Assembly: GCA_964430295.1 (NCBI GenBank)
Contig: CAYSEV010000016.1
Coordinates: 1 to 23,528, forward strand
DNA: 23,528 nt
DNA from: CAYGFH01 sp964430295
GTDB taxonomy: Bacteria > Patescibacteriota > Microgenomatia > UBA10105 > UBA927
Direction of reading: 5' to 3'
Below, piece by piece: positions 1 through 9,800 of the stretch (position 1 is the stretch's first letter; the number at the start of each line of letters is the position of its first letter). The notes below the pieces were generated by a model. It saw nothing but the letters and a program-made list of their open reading frames with translations, ran no database searches and was not told where the DNA came from. The position numbers were made by a program, and so were the translations under genes.

Positions 1-272
1 CCGCTGGTTGATCCATCCAATGGGATAATCACTCCGGGTATCCGCTTTGCGATCTCTGCTGTGCTTCCATCACCGCCGATAACAATGGTATTTGGCCTGT
101 CCAATCGTTCAGGATACTCCAATACATCGGCAAATTCATGTCGTGGCATGCGTGGCAGTTGCCTGTGAAGTTCAGACGCTATTGCAGCACCGGGATTTTG
201 TCCCACAGAAGAAGCACCTGATCGTGGATTATAGACGACTTGTGTATTCTCCTCGCGGATCTCAACACTCAT
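1..272 (-). CDS. Diacylglycerol kinase-like lipid kinase, N-terminal part (runs off window)
   Basis: The first 90 codons of a minus-strand gene are present; the rest lies beyond base 1. The translation holds VVYNPRSG at residues 12-19 and VIGGDGS at 64-70, followed by VIIPLDGSTS. NPxSG then GGDGS/T is the nucleotide-binding signature of the diacylglycerol/sphingosine kinase catalytic domain, which phosphorylates lipid head groups with ATP. NAD kinase shares the GGDG motif but not the N-terminal NPxSG. The gap between the motifs (about 47 residues) fits the family. The ATG at 272 is chosen because an in-frame stop lies upstream and a promoter ends 7 bases before it, with no Shine-Dalgarno. The spelling GGDGS instead of GGDGT and the DGSTS tail are slightly unusual. 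Substrate cannot be judged from the fragment. Confidence 0.72.
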   Translation of the reverse strand, partial: MSVEIREENTQVVYNPRSGASSVGQNPGAAIASELHRQLPRMPRHEFADVLEYPERLDRPNTIVIGGDGSTAEIAKRIPGVIIPLDGSTS

Positions 273-279
273 GCAAAGC

Positions 280-308
280 GTTATAGCGCAATTTATAGAG
301 AATAGCAA
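280..308 (-). promoter_or_regulatory. Promoter of the lipid-kinase gene, near-leaderless
   Basis: Read on the minus strand: TTGCTA (303-308), 17-base spacer, TATAAC (280-285), then GCTTTGC and the ATG at 272. Only 7 bases separate the -10 box from the start codon, so transcription would begin at or next to the ATG. Confidence 0.55.
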
Positions 309-737
309 GTCAAATCAATAAAAAGCTCAAAATGTATACGAATTTATTTTATGGAAAGTATTGTGAAAATATGAGAATACAATATTTGATTTTTTTGGTT
401 AAATACTACAAAGAAAATAAATAAGGATAGTTATATTTTTGCTATCAATACAATCTATTATCAAATTATACATGTATTACACGACAAATGTTTATATGTA
501 TATATTTGTCTAAATTAGTCTAAGATAATGGAAAAAACAGCATATATGTGACAGAGCCTCCTGATGTTTTTTGATATATTCAACTGATGGATGATGATAA
601 AAACAAAGAAACGCAACAGCTATGCAAGGAATATATGTATCAAAAAGAGTGTAAATTGAACACAATTTGTAATCATCAAATTAGATTGTATTAATAGTAT
701 TTTTTTATATTTTTATAGAGGGAAAAACGAGCGTAGT
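309..737. other. AT-rich intergenic region, no gene seen
   Basis: About 430 very AT-rich bases between the lipid-kinase promoter and the end of the 188-residue gene. I see no ORF with coding character, no RNA gene and no strong palindrome; only a weak GATAG/CTATC hairpin near 425-445. It separates two minus-strand units. Confidence 0.6.
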
Positions 738-1304
738 TCACTCCGTTAACGACAGTCCGGATGTAGCAGATAATGCATCCAATGCACTCATGGCATCGCC
801 ACGCGAAAGCATGGTAGATGTTCCAACTTCTTCATGAAGCAATAAAAGAGCACCTGTCTCAATAATGGTTTCAAAAGATGGGCGGATAAGGGAAATATCT
901 GGAGTTCTCTGCGTATGCATCCATAGCCGCGCTTCTGGATGTTCCATGTTCAACTGCAGTATCACGGCATGTGCTGTGCTTGGCTGTTCTATCGTAAGGA
1001 GTTCTCCATGCGCAAACGGCTCACCATAATGCGCTATTGTTTCAATACAAATAAACCCATCGGCAGAAGCTAAATCACGAATCGTATACTGCAAAATTCT
1101 CTCATGCGTCAGATGGGTAAGTACACTGTGTGTCTGCCCAAGAAACGCGGTAAACGAAGGGTCTGCGCCATCCAGATACGCATACCCATGACGGATAAGG
1201 CCATCACGAAGCTGATCGCACTGCTTGAGCCACAGATATTCCTGCATCCTATCAAATGCATATCCGAATGACCCTCTTGGCGCCTGTTCCTGCGTTCGTA
1301 TCAT
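738..1304 (-). CDS. Unrecognised 188-residue protein
   Basis: I do not recognise the family. The product is soluble-looking: no signal peptide and no membrane segment. It has two Cys-containing stretches (LKQCDQLRDG near residues 27-36 and GFICIETIAHYGEPFAHGE near 83-101) and several His residues (HYGEPFAHGE, LTHLTHER), which do not form a known metal motif. The start at 1304 is supported by a good promoter 22 bases upstream and a weak AGG before the ATG. It is the last gene of the 4795-738 minus-strand run but has its own promoter. Function unknown. Confidence 0.7.
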   Translation of the reverse strand: MIRTQEQAPRGSFGYAFDRMQEYLWLKQCDQLRDGLIRHGYAYLDGADPSFTAFLGQTHSVLTHLTHERILQYTIRDLASADGFICIETIAHYGEPFAHGELLTIEQPSTAHAVILQLNMEHPEARLWMHTQRTPDISLIRPSFETIIETGALLLLHEEVGTSTMLSRGDAMSALDALSATSGLSLTE

Positions 1305-1326
1305 ATACCTATGTGAATAGGTAGAA

Positions 1327-1355
1327 ATTATACTATGGGTTTACTTCAGAGGCAA
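1327..1355 (-). promoter_or_regulatory. Sigma70-type promoter for the 188-residue gene
   Basis: Minus strand: TTGCCT (1350-1355), 17-base spacer, TATAAT (1327-1332). The 5' UTR would be about 15 bases. Confidence 0.6.
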
Positions 1356-1378
1356 ATAGTGGTTGTACTCAGAAATGA

Positions 1379-2095
1379 TTATGTTATTCGCACCTTAAAC
1401 ACTCGGGTATATATCCGAATGAGAAGTAGTGTAATACACAGCAAACAAATATTTAATACAATCACCACCCCCATACTTTTAGTGAGTGTTGTGATGATTT
1501 GATTAGCGACATCTGCAACTACACCGGTCAGCTGAACACGTAGTCCAAAAAAATATCCGAGCACGATGAGTGCAGTAATGCCGCCTAACAGAGGTAACAC
1601 ACCCTGTGTATCCTCTGGAGAAGGGAACATGGTATTGGAAATCGCGTAAAGCAAATACCCCACACCCAGCAGATAGATCAGATCTTTATTGGAAAATAGC
1701 GCAGTACCCGATGAAAATACGCTGGTATAAAGCCCTGGTATAACAAAGGATACCCCTGCAAGTGCCGCTATACCCCAGAAGAGGGGAGCAACGCCTATCA
1801 GAGAACGCCTGAACGGATCAGACTGGGCTATCATCACACTGCCCGCCTGAATATTGTCTTGTCTAATTGATTCAGGCTCAAGCATCAGTTTTCCGGTTTT
1901 TACTCCCAGTATTTCCGCTGTAAACAAGTGCGCAAGCTCATGGAGTACCGTACCGGGGAATTCCATGGCCAAAAGAAGTGATACTGCAATAGACCGAACC
2001 CGAAACACGAGCATAAATGTGTTAAAGAGTGATCGGCTTACCAATCGGGAAAGAAAATAAAGAACAATAATCTCACCGCACAGCAGCAGTATCAT
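1379..2095 (-). CDS. Integral-membrane zinc metalloprotease-like protein (HELAH)
   Basis: A 238-residue, strongly hydrophobic protein with about six membrane segments. Residues 47-56 read PGTVLHELAH; the HExxH core at 52-56 sits in a membrane-associated helix, as in M50-type intramembrane or related membrane-bound zinc proteases. A second conserved-looking stretch, SNTMFPSPEDTQG (residues 153-165), follows a hydrophobic segment and could supply the third metal ligand (E161 or D162). Substrate unknown; such enzymes cleave membrane proteins or signal-peptide remnants. It starts 25 bases after the stop of the 227-residue gene. There is no Shine-Dalgarno; an extended -10 (TGATACACT) ends 6 bases before the ATG. 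HExxH and the membrane topology are visible; protease activity is inferred. Confidence 0.68.
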   Translation of the reverse strand: MILLLCGEIIVLYFLSRLVSRSLFNTFMLVFRVRSIAVSLLLAMEFPGTVLHELAHLFTAEILGVKTGKLMLEPESIRQDNIQAGSVMIAQSDPFRRSLIGVAPLFWGIAALAGVSFVIPGLYTSVFSSGTALFSNKDLIYLLGVGYLLYAISNTMFPSPEDTQGVLPLLGGITALIVLGYFFGLRVQLTGVVADVANQIITTLTKSMGVVIVLNICLLCITLLLIRIYTRVFKVRIT

Positions 2096-2101
2096 ACTGC
2101 T

Positions 2102-2110
2102 AGTGTATCA
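2102..2110 (-). promoter_or_regulatory. Possible extended -10 box before the metalloprotease gene
   Basis: Minus strand TGATACACT ends 6 bases before the ATG at 2095, in the 25-base gap after the upstream gene. No convincing -35 box is present, so read-through from upstream is equally possible. Confidence 0.35.
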
Positions 2111-2120
2111 TGTGGCTTCG

Positions 2121-2804
2121 TTATAGTAGTTGTAGTCCTAATATATCGCATCCAATTTCACGAACCATATCTTCAGTTGGTGCAGTAAACAACCCTTTCG
2201 AAAAGCGAACGGTTGATGTGATAAACGTCTCCGCAAATTTTTTATCGGGACCAAAAAGAGTGGAAAAAGAAAAATAGGTTTCCGAATACATAACGGCAAA
2301 TCGGATATCAGGAAACTGCGGCAAATCAATGCCGGCTCCATACAGATCAGATGAAACGAATCGTATAGGCTCTTCGAGCGAAAAACCATAATTATATATA
2401 GTCATGCGGTGTTTGGAAGGGAATATAGAGAACAATGCATCGTCATATTCCTGCATGTTTTTAGCATGTAATTTTGCATCGGGGTCAGCAGCCACATGAT
2501 CACATCCTTCTATAATCATATTGGTTGCTCGTACTCGTATGCGCTCAAGAGATCCTGTGGCATTGTAACTCAGCCGAAAAATACCTGTGGGAGTATGGGC
2601 AATTGCTTCTGTATGCGGTATCGGACTGTCACCATAATCAATTAATGCAATCGCATGCGTGTCTCCCAGTGCACATGACAGTTTCGTCTGTCCAAAGGGC
2701 CATAGCTTCTCCACACGAAGTGACGATGCAGAACCAAAATCTCTTTCCCGATCCGGGAAAACAGGCTGATCATCGAAAATAGAGTAATCAATATATTCAG
2801 ACAT
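2121..2804 (-). CDS. Unrecognised 227-residue protein
   Basis: A soluble, acidic protein without signal peptide or membrane segment. The N terminus is rich in acidic and aromatic residues (SEYIDYSIFDDQPVFPDRER) and the rest alternates beta-like stretches. No catalytic motif is recognised. It begins 25 bases after the second paralog's stop, and the next gene begins 25 bases after its own stop, so the 4795-1379 genes probably form one minus-strand operon. There is no clear Shine-Dalgarno before the ATG at 2804. Confidence 0.65.
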   Translation of the reverse strand: MSEYIDYSIFDDQPVFPDRERDFGSASSLRVEKLWPFGQTKLSCALGDTHAIALIDYGDSPIPHTEAIAHTPTGIFRLSYNATGSLERIRVRATNMIIEGCDHVAADPDAKLHAKNMQEYDDALFSIFPSKHRMTIYNYGFSLEEPIRFVSSDLYGAGIDLPQFPDIRFAVMYSETYFSFSTLFGPDKKFAETFITSTVRFSKGLFTAPTEDMVREIGCDILGLQLL

Positions 2805-2829
2805 ATTTGTACCGCATAGGCCGTATTGT

Positions 2830-3798
2830 TTATATAAGAGATTTGGGCAATTGTGCTAGTTCAATATAAGATTGTGATGCAAGCGCCAAATCCCATTCAA
2901 ATAGCTCGTGTATGACGTCGCGTGATTCTCCATTTGAATACTGAGCTGGACACCATGTGGTGTCTCCTAGTGGTTTAATTTGTGTTATTTTTTCTCCTCT
3001 AAAATTTACATTCATCAAGGCTGAGTGATCTAATAGTAATCGCCACCCATCACCGTTTACTTTGAGTTGAAAATATTGCGGATCGAATTGAAAATATCGT
3101 TCATTTTCAATCACGTGTGAAATATGGGAGACGAGGCTCTGGTTCATATGTGAAAGCATACTGATAACTGGTCCATAGGCGGCTTTGATCGTTCGTATAG
3201 CCTGATCTTTAGATATTTGTATACCTTGTAATCGTGCAAGCGTTGGGACGATGGCAATAGTTGCCCATATAGTATGTCCTGACGTGTTGATTCCCCGACG
3301 TAAAAAATCTTCAATAGTATCAGATGGATACATACATCCTGTTTCGGCACCGTGTTTCAAAATAAGTGTAAGCCGTTGATATAACGCGTCAGAAATTTGC
3401 CATTGATTATATGGGTTTTTTAACCGTTGATCTTTTTTCTTTTTCCATCGGGTAACAGCATCCTCAAACGCACTCAGAGTAGGTTCCTTTATTTCATTGA
3501 AAGAAACAGGTTCATGCTCTGATGCGTTTTTCAACATACTTTTACGCGTTTTTTTAAATGATTGCCATATTTCTTCTATAGCGATTGTTGTAAGCGCATT
3601 ACGTTCCGGTTTCAGTGGTAACCACAAATCTACGTTCTTTGCAGTGTGTTCATTGATGGTACGTTCACTGATTTCAGGTCTGTATGTTCCTGCTTTCATC
3701 TCAGCTATTATTGGCGTAAGATCTGCCGTCAATTCCATTTGACTACGCAAATATGCACGTGAATCGGGGATAGAAGGGTGAGATATGTCAGGTTTCAT
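2830..3798 (-). CDS. Unrecognised protein, paralog B of a tandem pair
   Basis: A 322-residue protein related along its length to the gene just upstream (3788-4795). Shared blocks in order: EHTAKN near the N terminus; KPER-ALT---I--IWQS; (F/Y)L(R/K)RG-(N/V)TS---IWATI--VP; ISKDQAI-TI-(A/G)AY; LSHMN; TWCPA or VWCPA near the C terminus; then an FxW-containing helix. There is no signal peptide. The start is set to the ATG at 3798 (MKPDISHP) because GAGG lies 9 bases upstream, inside the last codons of paralog A. An earlier TTG at 3816 is open but has no ribosome site. The start overlaps paralog A's end by 11 bases, implying translational coupling. Function unknown; the WCPA and LSHMN blocks are the best family markers. 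Confidence 0.7.
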   Translation of the reverse strand: MKPDISHPSIPDSRAYLRSQMELTADLTPIIAEMKAGTYRPEISERTINEHTAKNVDLWLPLKPERNALTTIAIEEIWQSFKKTRKSMLKNASEHEPVSFNEIKEPTLSAFEDAVTRWKKKKDQRLKNPYNQWQISDALYQRLTLILKHGAETGCMYPSDTIEDFLRRGINTSGHTIWATIAIVPTLARLQGIQISKDQAIRTIKAAYGPVISMLSHMNQSLVSHISHVIENERYFQFDPQYFQLKVNGDGWRLLLDHSALMNVNFRGEKITQIKPLGDTTWCPAQYSNGESRDVIHELFEWDLALASQSYIELAQLPKSLI

Positions 3799-4795
3799 GG
3801 TTTTGATCCTCACCAACTACATCCTGTATTGTCGCTAAGTATCTATCCGCCATCCTGACCGACCAGTCAAACATATCTGCAATTACAGATGTCGTATCAT
3901 GTGCCATAGAGGCATTGGCAGGACACCAGACAGTTTTTCCGTATGGTTCCACCTCAAGAATAGATTTCTGACGACTGTTTCGAATTAGTGCAAGCACCTC
4001 ATAATTCAGTGCGAACTCATAACCGACATGCTTGCGAGATAAAGAAAAAAATACAGGGTTAAATTCCGGGGCATAAATGCCCATGATTTCCTCAAGAATC
4101 GGAGCGGCAATACTGATATTCATATGAGAAAGGGGGGCAATAACTTTATGATATGCTCCTCGAATTGTAGCAATTGCATCCTCTTTGGATAATGAAATGC
4201 CATATATGTGAGCCATTTTCGGGACAGTACCAATCGTTGCCCAAATGACATTTGTAGATGTTACAACACCGCGCTTCAGATAGCTCGTAATGGAATTATC
4301 TTTCACGATCCCGTGTGTTTCACTAAATCGGAGCATCATCTCAAGTCTGGATAGAAGTGGAGTATGGGGGTGTTGAGGATCAGTATGTACAGTTTTGGTC
4401 CAATCCTCAATAGCATCGTCAAACAATACCTGACTCAACGCTCTCAGTACTTCCAGTGACTTCGGCTCATTGTTGCCTTCAGAAGCTGCCAGATGCAATG
4501 CTCTGTGATCTGCGGATGATTGCCAAATTTTCTGAATACATGCCGCGGTTAACGCATACCGTTCAGGTTTTGTTTGTTTCCACCATTCAGTTGCCTCTTC
4601 TTTAGACATTCTCTCTGGTGTCATTTCAAATACACTGTCATTGAGAGAAGAACTATGTGTTCCATCGAGCATCTGCGGCACAATACCGGATATATCCGCG
4701 TGATCCCTCTGTTTTGCATACAGAGCGGAAGCCGGATTTTTTGCTGTGTGTTCGTTCATTGGTTGTGAAGAAGATCTCAGAATTGTTTCAGCCAT
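3788..4795 (-). CDS. Unrecognised protein, paralog A of a tandem pair
   Basis: A 335-residue soluble-looking protein, first gene of the 4795-1379 minus-strand run and divergent from the 4903 gene. It shares the blocks listed for paralog B: HTAKN at residues 16-20, TKPERYALTAACIQKIWQSS, YLKRGVVTSTNVIWATIGTVP, LSHMN and TVWCPAN. The central region is helical and rich in Lys and Trp. No known catalytic motif is recognised. The tandem arrangement with an 11-base overlap points to duplication followed by divergence, perhaps giving a heteromeric pair. The ATG at 4795 has no obvious Shine-Dalgarno. Confidence 0.68.
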   Translation of the reverse strand: MAETILRSSSQPMNEHTAKNPASALYAKQRDHADISGIVPQMLDGTHSSSLNDSVFEMTPERMSKEEATEWWKQTKPERYALTAACIQKIWQSSADHRALHLAASEGNNEPKSLEVLRALSQVLFDDAIEDWTKTVHTDPQHPHTPLLSRLEMMLRFSETHGIVKDNSITSYLKRGVVTSTNVIWATIGTVPKMAHIYGISLSKEDAIATIRGAYHKVIAPLSHMNISIAAPILEEIMGIYAPEFNPVFFSLSRKHVGYEFALNYEVLALIRNSRQKSILEVEPYGKTVWCPANASMAHDTTSVIADMFDWSVRMADRYLATIQDVVGEDQNHET

Positions 4796-4867
4796 AGATG
4801 ATCAATTAAAAATGTGTCATATCGTACATAAATCCCAGTCCTTAATTGTACCGTAATCAAGTAAGAA

Positions 4868-4896
4868 TTGCAATATTATAGGATATATTTTATAAT
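4868..4896 (+). promoter_or_regulatory. Strong promoter giving a leaderless mRNA for the 646-residue gene
   Basis: TTGCAA (4868-4873), exactly 17 bases, TATAAT (4891-4896), then TGGACC and the ATG at 4903. With 6 bases between -10 box and start codon, the transcript should begin at or within a base or two of the ATG. Confidence 0.75.
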
Positions 4897-4902
4897 TGGA
4901 CC

Positions 4903-6843
4903 ATGTCAGGACACGTGGAGCAGTCATCAGAACAAAATAGCCGAATGAACACATCCGAAGTGAATTCCGATGCGTGCATTGCCCCTGATTTTGACATACA
5001 TCGGATCGGCATTATCCCAAGCATAGTGGACCATTATTTTACAGGGTTTTCTGACGAAAAATCAGGGGAGTTTGAGCAGAAGTTCATGAGCAGTAGCGTT
5101 GTCCCGCTTGCGCGCGGAGAATACACACTTTCCTATATTCCCAATCGCACCCGCGTACAAAAAGAATTACTTTTTTTACGTGACCGTGTGAAATCAATGG
5201 ATTCCACCTCCTGTTGGGAAGCATCGTACACGCATACAGAAAAAATGAGGGAAGTCGGCGCAACGTTGTTTCAAAGGGCGGCGGAGCATGGGTTAGTGGA
5301 ACGCGTCACAAAACCGTATATACGAAAAAACTTCAAAAACTCACTTCATTCGTTAAACGATCAGAGAGATATAGAACGTCTTATGGGTAATATGGGCTGG
5401 AAAGTCATAGCTGCCGCAAACGGTGAATATATTTGTGTTGCGAAGGTTGGCAAAAAACTGTCGTACTTTTCCGTAGATCAACTTGCCCAAAAAGATCCGA
5501 AATTTCTGAAGAAACAGCTCAAAACGTACTACATGCATTCGATATATGGTCAATCTTTGCGCAGCGCCGCTGTAGATAAGGCATTCCATGAACGTGAGGC
5601 TGTTGATGTGACACCGGAATTTATCAGACGCATAGCACGTGAGGACGAAACTGTTGCGTATCATGAATACAAAAATATTACTCACGTGCTCGAATGGTTT
5701 GACAGAGTAGACTATACACAAAACAGTAGCAACAAAAGTCGCGAATGGGTTCTGGAATTGCATGGACTGGATGTATCCCGCAACTGGCAGGTTACCAATG
5801 CAGACAATACATCTCTCTTCTCACTTTCCCAGGTGCTGAGTCATCTGAAGGACTGTAACGGGATTCAATCCTATGCGCGCCGCCAGTTCCATCAGCAACT
5901 CCAATGGCTTCAGGTATTTGATCATCTGGAGTACGGATTCGGGCAAAAAGCCCAGTGGATACAGGATAGCGATGTCGCACTGTTTGAACGGCCCGGAGTT
6001 CCCACGCGGGAAGATCTGGCAAATACCCGTGCCTATATACAGTCAGCAGACGATTTCCGTGCCGCAGTTTCCTCCTGGCTGCAGGGGAGGGAATCACGCC
6101 ATACTGTGCAGGATCTGCTTGGTCTACTGCGTGATGTCGCGCCTGCAATGGCAGAAAGTTTTACTGCAGTAAGAGATATGGTGAACAAAAAAACAGAAAG
6201 GAAGCCCCATTCGTTTTATTCTCTTATGGGTGAAGTACAGCGAAAATTGACACCGCCATTTTATGTACCTCTTACAGTGGAATCTGTGCGGACTATTGTA
6301 AAAACAGTCTTTGAAACAGCTGGTATTGAATCGTTAGAATCAGGCGGATCGTATGAAATCCAGTCGTACGGTCAGATTGGATTGGCTATGCAGGATCTAC
6401 TCGGCTGGGTTGCTCTGGAACAGGTACGGGATGAACACAATAAGCAGGCAAAGGCATCGGGGAAACAACCCACAGAACTTCGAGCTATCGATGCATATCT
6501 CTCTGTGTTAGTGCAGAGCTGGCAAACATCAAAAGAAACACAGTTTCAGCTATTACAGCAGGGAGAACAACGGGCCATAAAAAACCACAAAACTGTCATA
6601 CATCGTCTTCACATAGATGAACGAACATTGTCGGACGCCTGTGATTCTGACAGAAGTCTTGAGCCATATCCCGAATGGAAGCTCAAACAACTTGCGTACC
6701 TTATCAAACAGGGAAAACTTGACATGAACTCACGGGTTGTCCCCGCATTTCTCTCCTCATTTTTTCCGTGGATGACCGGCAGAGAGTATACCTGGCTGCT
6801 TGATTATGCAGCTCGTCATCAGCCAAAATCACCAGAAAAATAA
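4903..6843 (+). CDS. Unrecognised 646-residue cytoplasmic protein
   Basis: A large, soluble, mixed-charge protein with no signal peptide or membrane segment. The N terminus (1-25) is Ser/Asn/Glu-rich and probably disordered. The remainder is mostly helical, with Trp-rich helices such as RQFHQQLQWLQVF and ISEERN-free charged linkers between them, and a C-terminal helix-rich block ending FFPWMTGREYTWLLDYAA. No nucleotide-binding P-loop, nuclease or helix-turn-helix motif is recognised. It is the only plus-strand gene before 21556. Its stop lies 6 bases from the stop of the convergent GT-C gene, with no terminator between them. It is expressed from a near-consensus promoter without a leader. Function unknown. 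Confidence 0.75.
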   Translation: MSGHVEQSSEQNSRMNTSEVNSDACIAPDFDIHRIGIIPSIVDHYFTGFSDEKSGEFEQKFMSSSVVPLARGEYTLSYIPNRTRVQKELLFLRDRVKSMDSTSCWEASYTHTEKMREVGATLFQRAAEHGLVERVTKPYIRKNFKNSLHSLNDQRDIERLMGNMGWKVIAAANGEYICVAKVGKKLSYFSVDQLAQKDPKFLKKQLKTYYMHSIYGQSLRSAAVDKAFHEREAVDVTPEFIRRIAREDETVAYHEYKNITHVLEWFDRVDYTQNSSNKSREWVLELHGLDVSRNWQVTNADNTSLFSLSQVLSHLKDCNGIQSYARRQFHQQLQWLQVFDHLEYGFGQKAQWIQDSDVALFERPGVPTREDLANTRAYIQSADDFRAAVSSWLQGRESRHTVQDLLGLLRDVAPAMAESFTAVRDMVNKKTERKPHSFYSLMGEVQRKLTPPFYVPLTVESVRTIVKTVFETAGIESLESGGSYEIQSYGQIGLAMQDLLGWVALEQVRDEHNKQAKASGKQPTELRAIDAYLSVLVQSWQTSKETQFQLLQQGEQRAIKNHKTVIHRLHIDERTLSDACDSDRSLEPYPEWKLKQLAYLIKQGKLDMNSRVVPAFLSSFFPWMTGREYTWLLDYAARHQPKSPEK

Positions 6844-6849
6844 CATCTC

Positions 6850-9800
6850 TCATGCGTGCATCTTCATTCTTCCTGCAACCAAAAAGGGGATAGGCAGGAG
6901 TAAAAATCCAATCCATTCCAACAACTGCGGCCAGAAGAGAAGGTAGATGGTTTGGTGACCCTTGTCACCCGTAGTCTCGAAGTCCTCAGGACGAAGGGTG
7001 AACCCGTTCTCCCAGTTATTTACCAACACATGTTTTCCAATCTGTTTTAGGAACGGGAAGCTTTTACTCCTTGTCAGGGCAATCCAACCATCATCAAACG
7101 ACTGCGAAAGCACTACTGTTGAGTTTTTATTCGTTCTTAAAATACTGTCGATATCTATTACATACAATGTTGGGTTTGAATAAGATGAATTAATTGCTTT
7201 TGATACTGCAGGGTCGATAGAAACGGCAGATATACTATCAGGCATCATCTGTATTGAACGTATCCAATCATAAGAGATAGGTATAAAAGATATGGAAGCC
7301 AGGTCGTTCACGCGAATTTCTTTACCAACAGCATAATTATCCAATTCTATAAAATACCGCGATGATGCATTGGGTATGACAGGAGGTAATAAAAATGAAG
7401 ATGTATTCCATGCTGATTTATTTGCCAGAATATCTTCAATCAAACAAAAACCCGGTGGATCTATTTTTATACAGGTCTTCAGCGGTCGCCCTGATATGGT
7501 TCGTGTTAAAAAAGTTGCAATTGCACCGGAGGTAAAAAGCGTATTTGAGAATGATGTGTAATCACAACTACTGGAATTAAAAGCGCTATATCGGACAAAC
7601 GATCCATCCGCATCTGTCTGTAGTGTCTTGTCATATGATCCATTACCTAAAGAAAAACAGTTAGTTTTCTGATTAGGGAACTCAGTTGCCTGAAGAGTTG
7701 CAGTTCCAGGAAAGTCCTTAGGATATAGAAGTGTTAATGTGCCAGATTTTACAGGAATTTCAACTGGTTTTTGTGGCATAGGAGCAGAAAACTGAAATGT
7801 CGAATTCGGTTTAGACCAAATATCTATAGATGCATCACGGATCATAATTTGCTGTTCTGTATTGCTATCTGCTGATAATTCAATCTTCATCCAAATATTT
7901 CCGAGAGGATATTCACGAATTGGCACCGTAATATCAGCCTTTTTCCATTCTTCATTTACGTTTGATCCGGTCAGATCATACTCAAAAAAACAGCCGGTTT
8001 CGGAGTCTCGTGTCAGGCAGAGTTTTGATACCGACTGTGCGGATTGTTTATATACTACATGAATTTGTATGATTGCCGTTTTTATATCAGATACACGCAA
8101 AAACGACGATAATTGATTGTATATACACGGATGACTTTGCGTACCATACATATTAAACATATGATCATCCGGAACACTTCCGAATATCGTATTCGTTCTT
8201 GCTGTCTGCAGACAGTTTTTCAACGGTTCAGCGTGTATTTTTTCAGTTATTGATTCAGATATATTCGGTTTTACGGGATACGTTATAAGCAAATTATTTG
8301 TGGGGTAAAGGAGGAATGCAGCATCAGATTTTTCGGAAATCAGATGATCGTTTAACTGTACAAATCCTGTGAAATTTGGCGGAGTAATTCTGATAAATGA
8401 CTCTTTTGGAATAGATAGGGGTATACCATTGTTATATATTTTGGGAACAAGCGGCATGACATCGTACGTGGTGTCAGTTTTTGATATTGTGGATGGAATA
8501 GGATGGTCAGATGAGTATATGGAAGGGAACAATAGTGTTCCTGAAGGAATACGTGCTTTTACCTGTATGTTTCCAATAGGATCAGTAGAAATCTGCGTCG
8601 TCCTATCTGTTGCATATGGGTATATAATCGGCTTTACTTGCTCTGCAACAGATATAGCTGAAGCAATTTTTTCTTTATCAAAACGATAGACAACCTGTGT
8701 TGGTGTTTCGAACTGTTTTGAAAAGCGTACAGATGTGTCTACTAACGTTTGTAATTCAGATACGTATAAGAGTTCTGGTTTATGAGGTAATATAACTGTC
8801 TTATCAATCCACAGGTAAGTAATATTATATAGATCAAATATCTTTTCTATTGCTTCCGGCGTTTTTTCTGTATAAAGGGCTCGGGTTATATCGGTATAAT
8901 ATTGTTCATTTTGGGTATTCCACACATCAAAGGCCCGGTCTAGTATAGGCTGCTGTATTCCGTACCATGGAAATCCGCTCCCTCTATATCCCCAGCTGTA
9001 TGCCATCCAACCCCAAAATGATGGTTGTGGAAAATTTGCTATTTTTCCATTTGGTTCAGTATGAAAAAATTTCATTACTTGCATATACTCATCCGGAATC
9101 GTTTGCCGCATCTTTGAATAGATAAAATTACCCTGAAAAGAAGGGATGTTTATCCACATAAGACCGCAAGCAAAAACTATGAAAAAAAGTATTCGAGGAA
9201 TTTTTTTGTGAAGAAAAACTGACAATATATACTCTACACTCAGTGCAATTCCCGATGCATATATAACTATCGCCGGAACAATAAATTTAGTAAATGGAAA
9301 TCTGAAAACCTGTTTCAATAAAGGAAAAAGCGAAGTGACGAGATCAAAAATAGGTTTTGTTGGCGGGTTATCATTACATAATGCAATCAGAACGACAATG
9401 CCGATAAGTATGCTAGCCAATGAAAACGGTCGTTTTCTGAAAAGCCCGATACATAACCCAATGAGCGCAATAAGACCCACCATTATATGCATCTGAGATA
9501 TTCCTTGTTTGTGTAAGTATGTGATCCACGGTTTCATCATGTATTCATTTTCACCGGTTTTCGTATTTGCCATATCTGTCGTATCAAAGAGGAAACCACG
9601 AAGCATGGTAATGTCAGTAACAGTCCCAAATTTTTGATTCCTTAGGAATGCTTCCTGTGTAAACATTTTGTTTATTTTTACAGAAGAAACAAAAGATGTT
9701 CCGTGAAGTATAAAAGCTCCAAATGGCAGTAGCCAAAATGCGTTCACACACAGAACAACAGTAGCTAATATCGTTACGGTTTTCAGTGAATGGGTATGCA

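Noticed and set aside
1..272. NAD kinase
   Set aside because: GGDG fits both families, but the N-terminal VVYNPRSG is the lipid-kinase signature and the following sequence does not match the NAD kinase NE motif region as far as visible.
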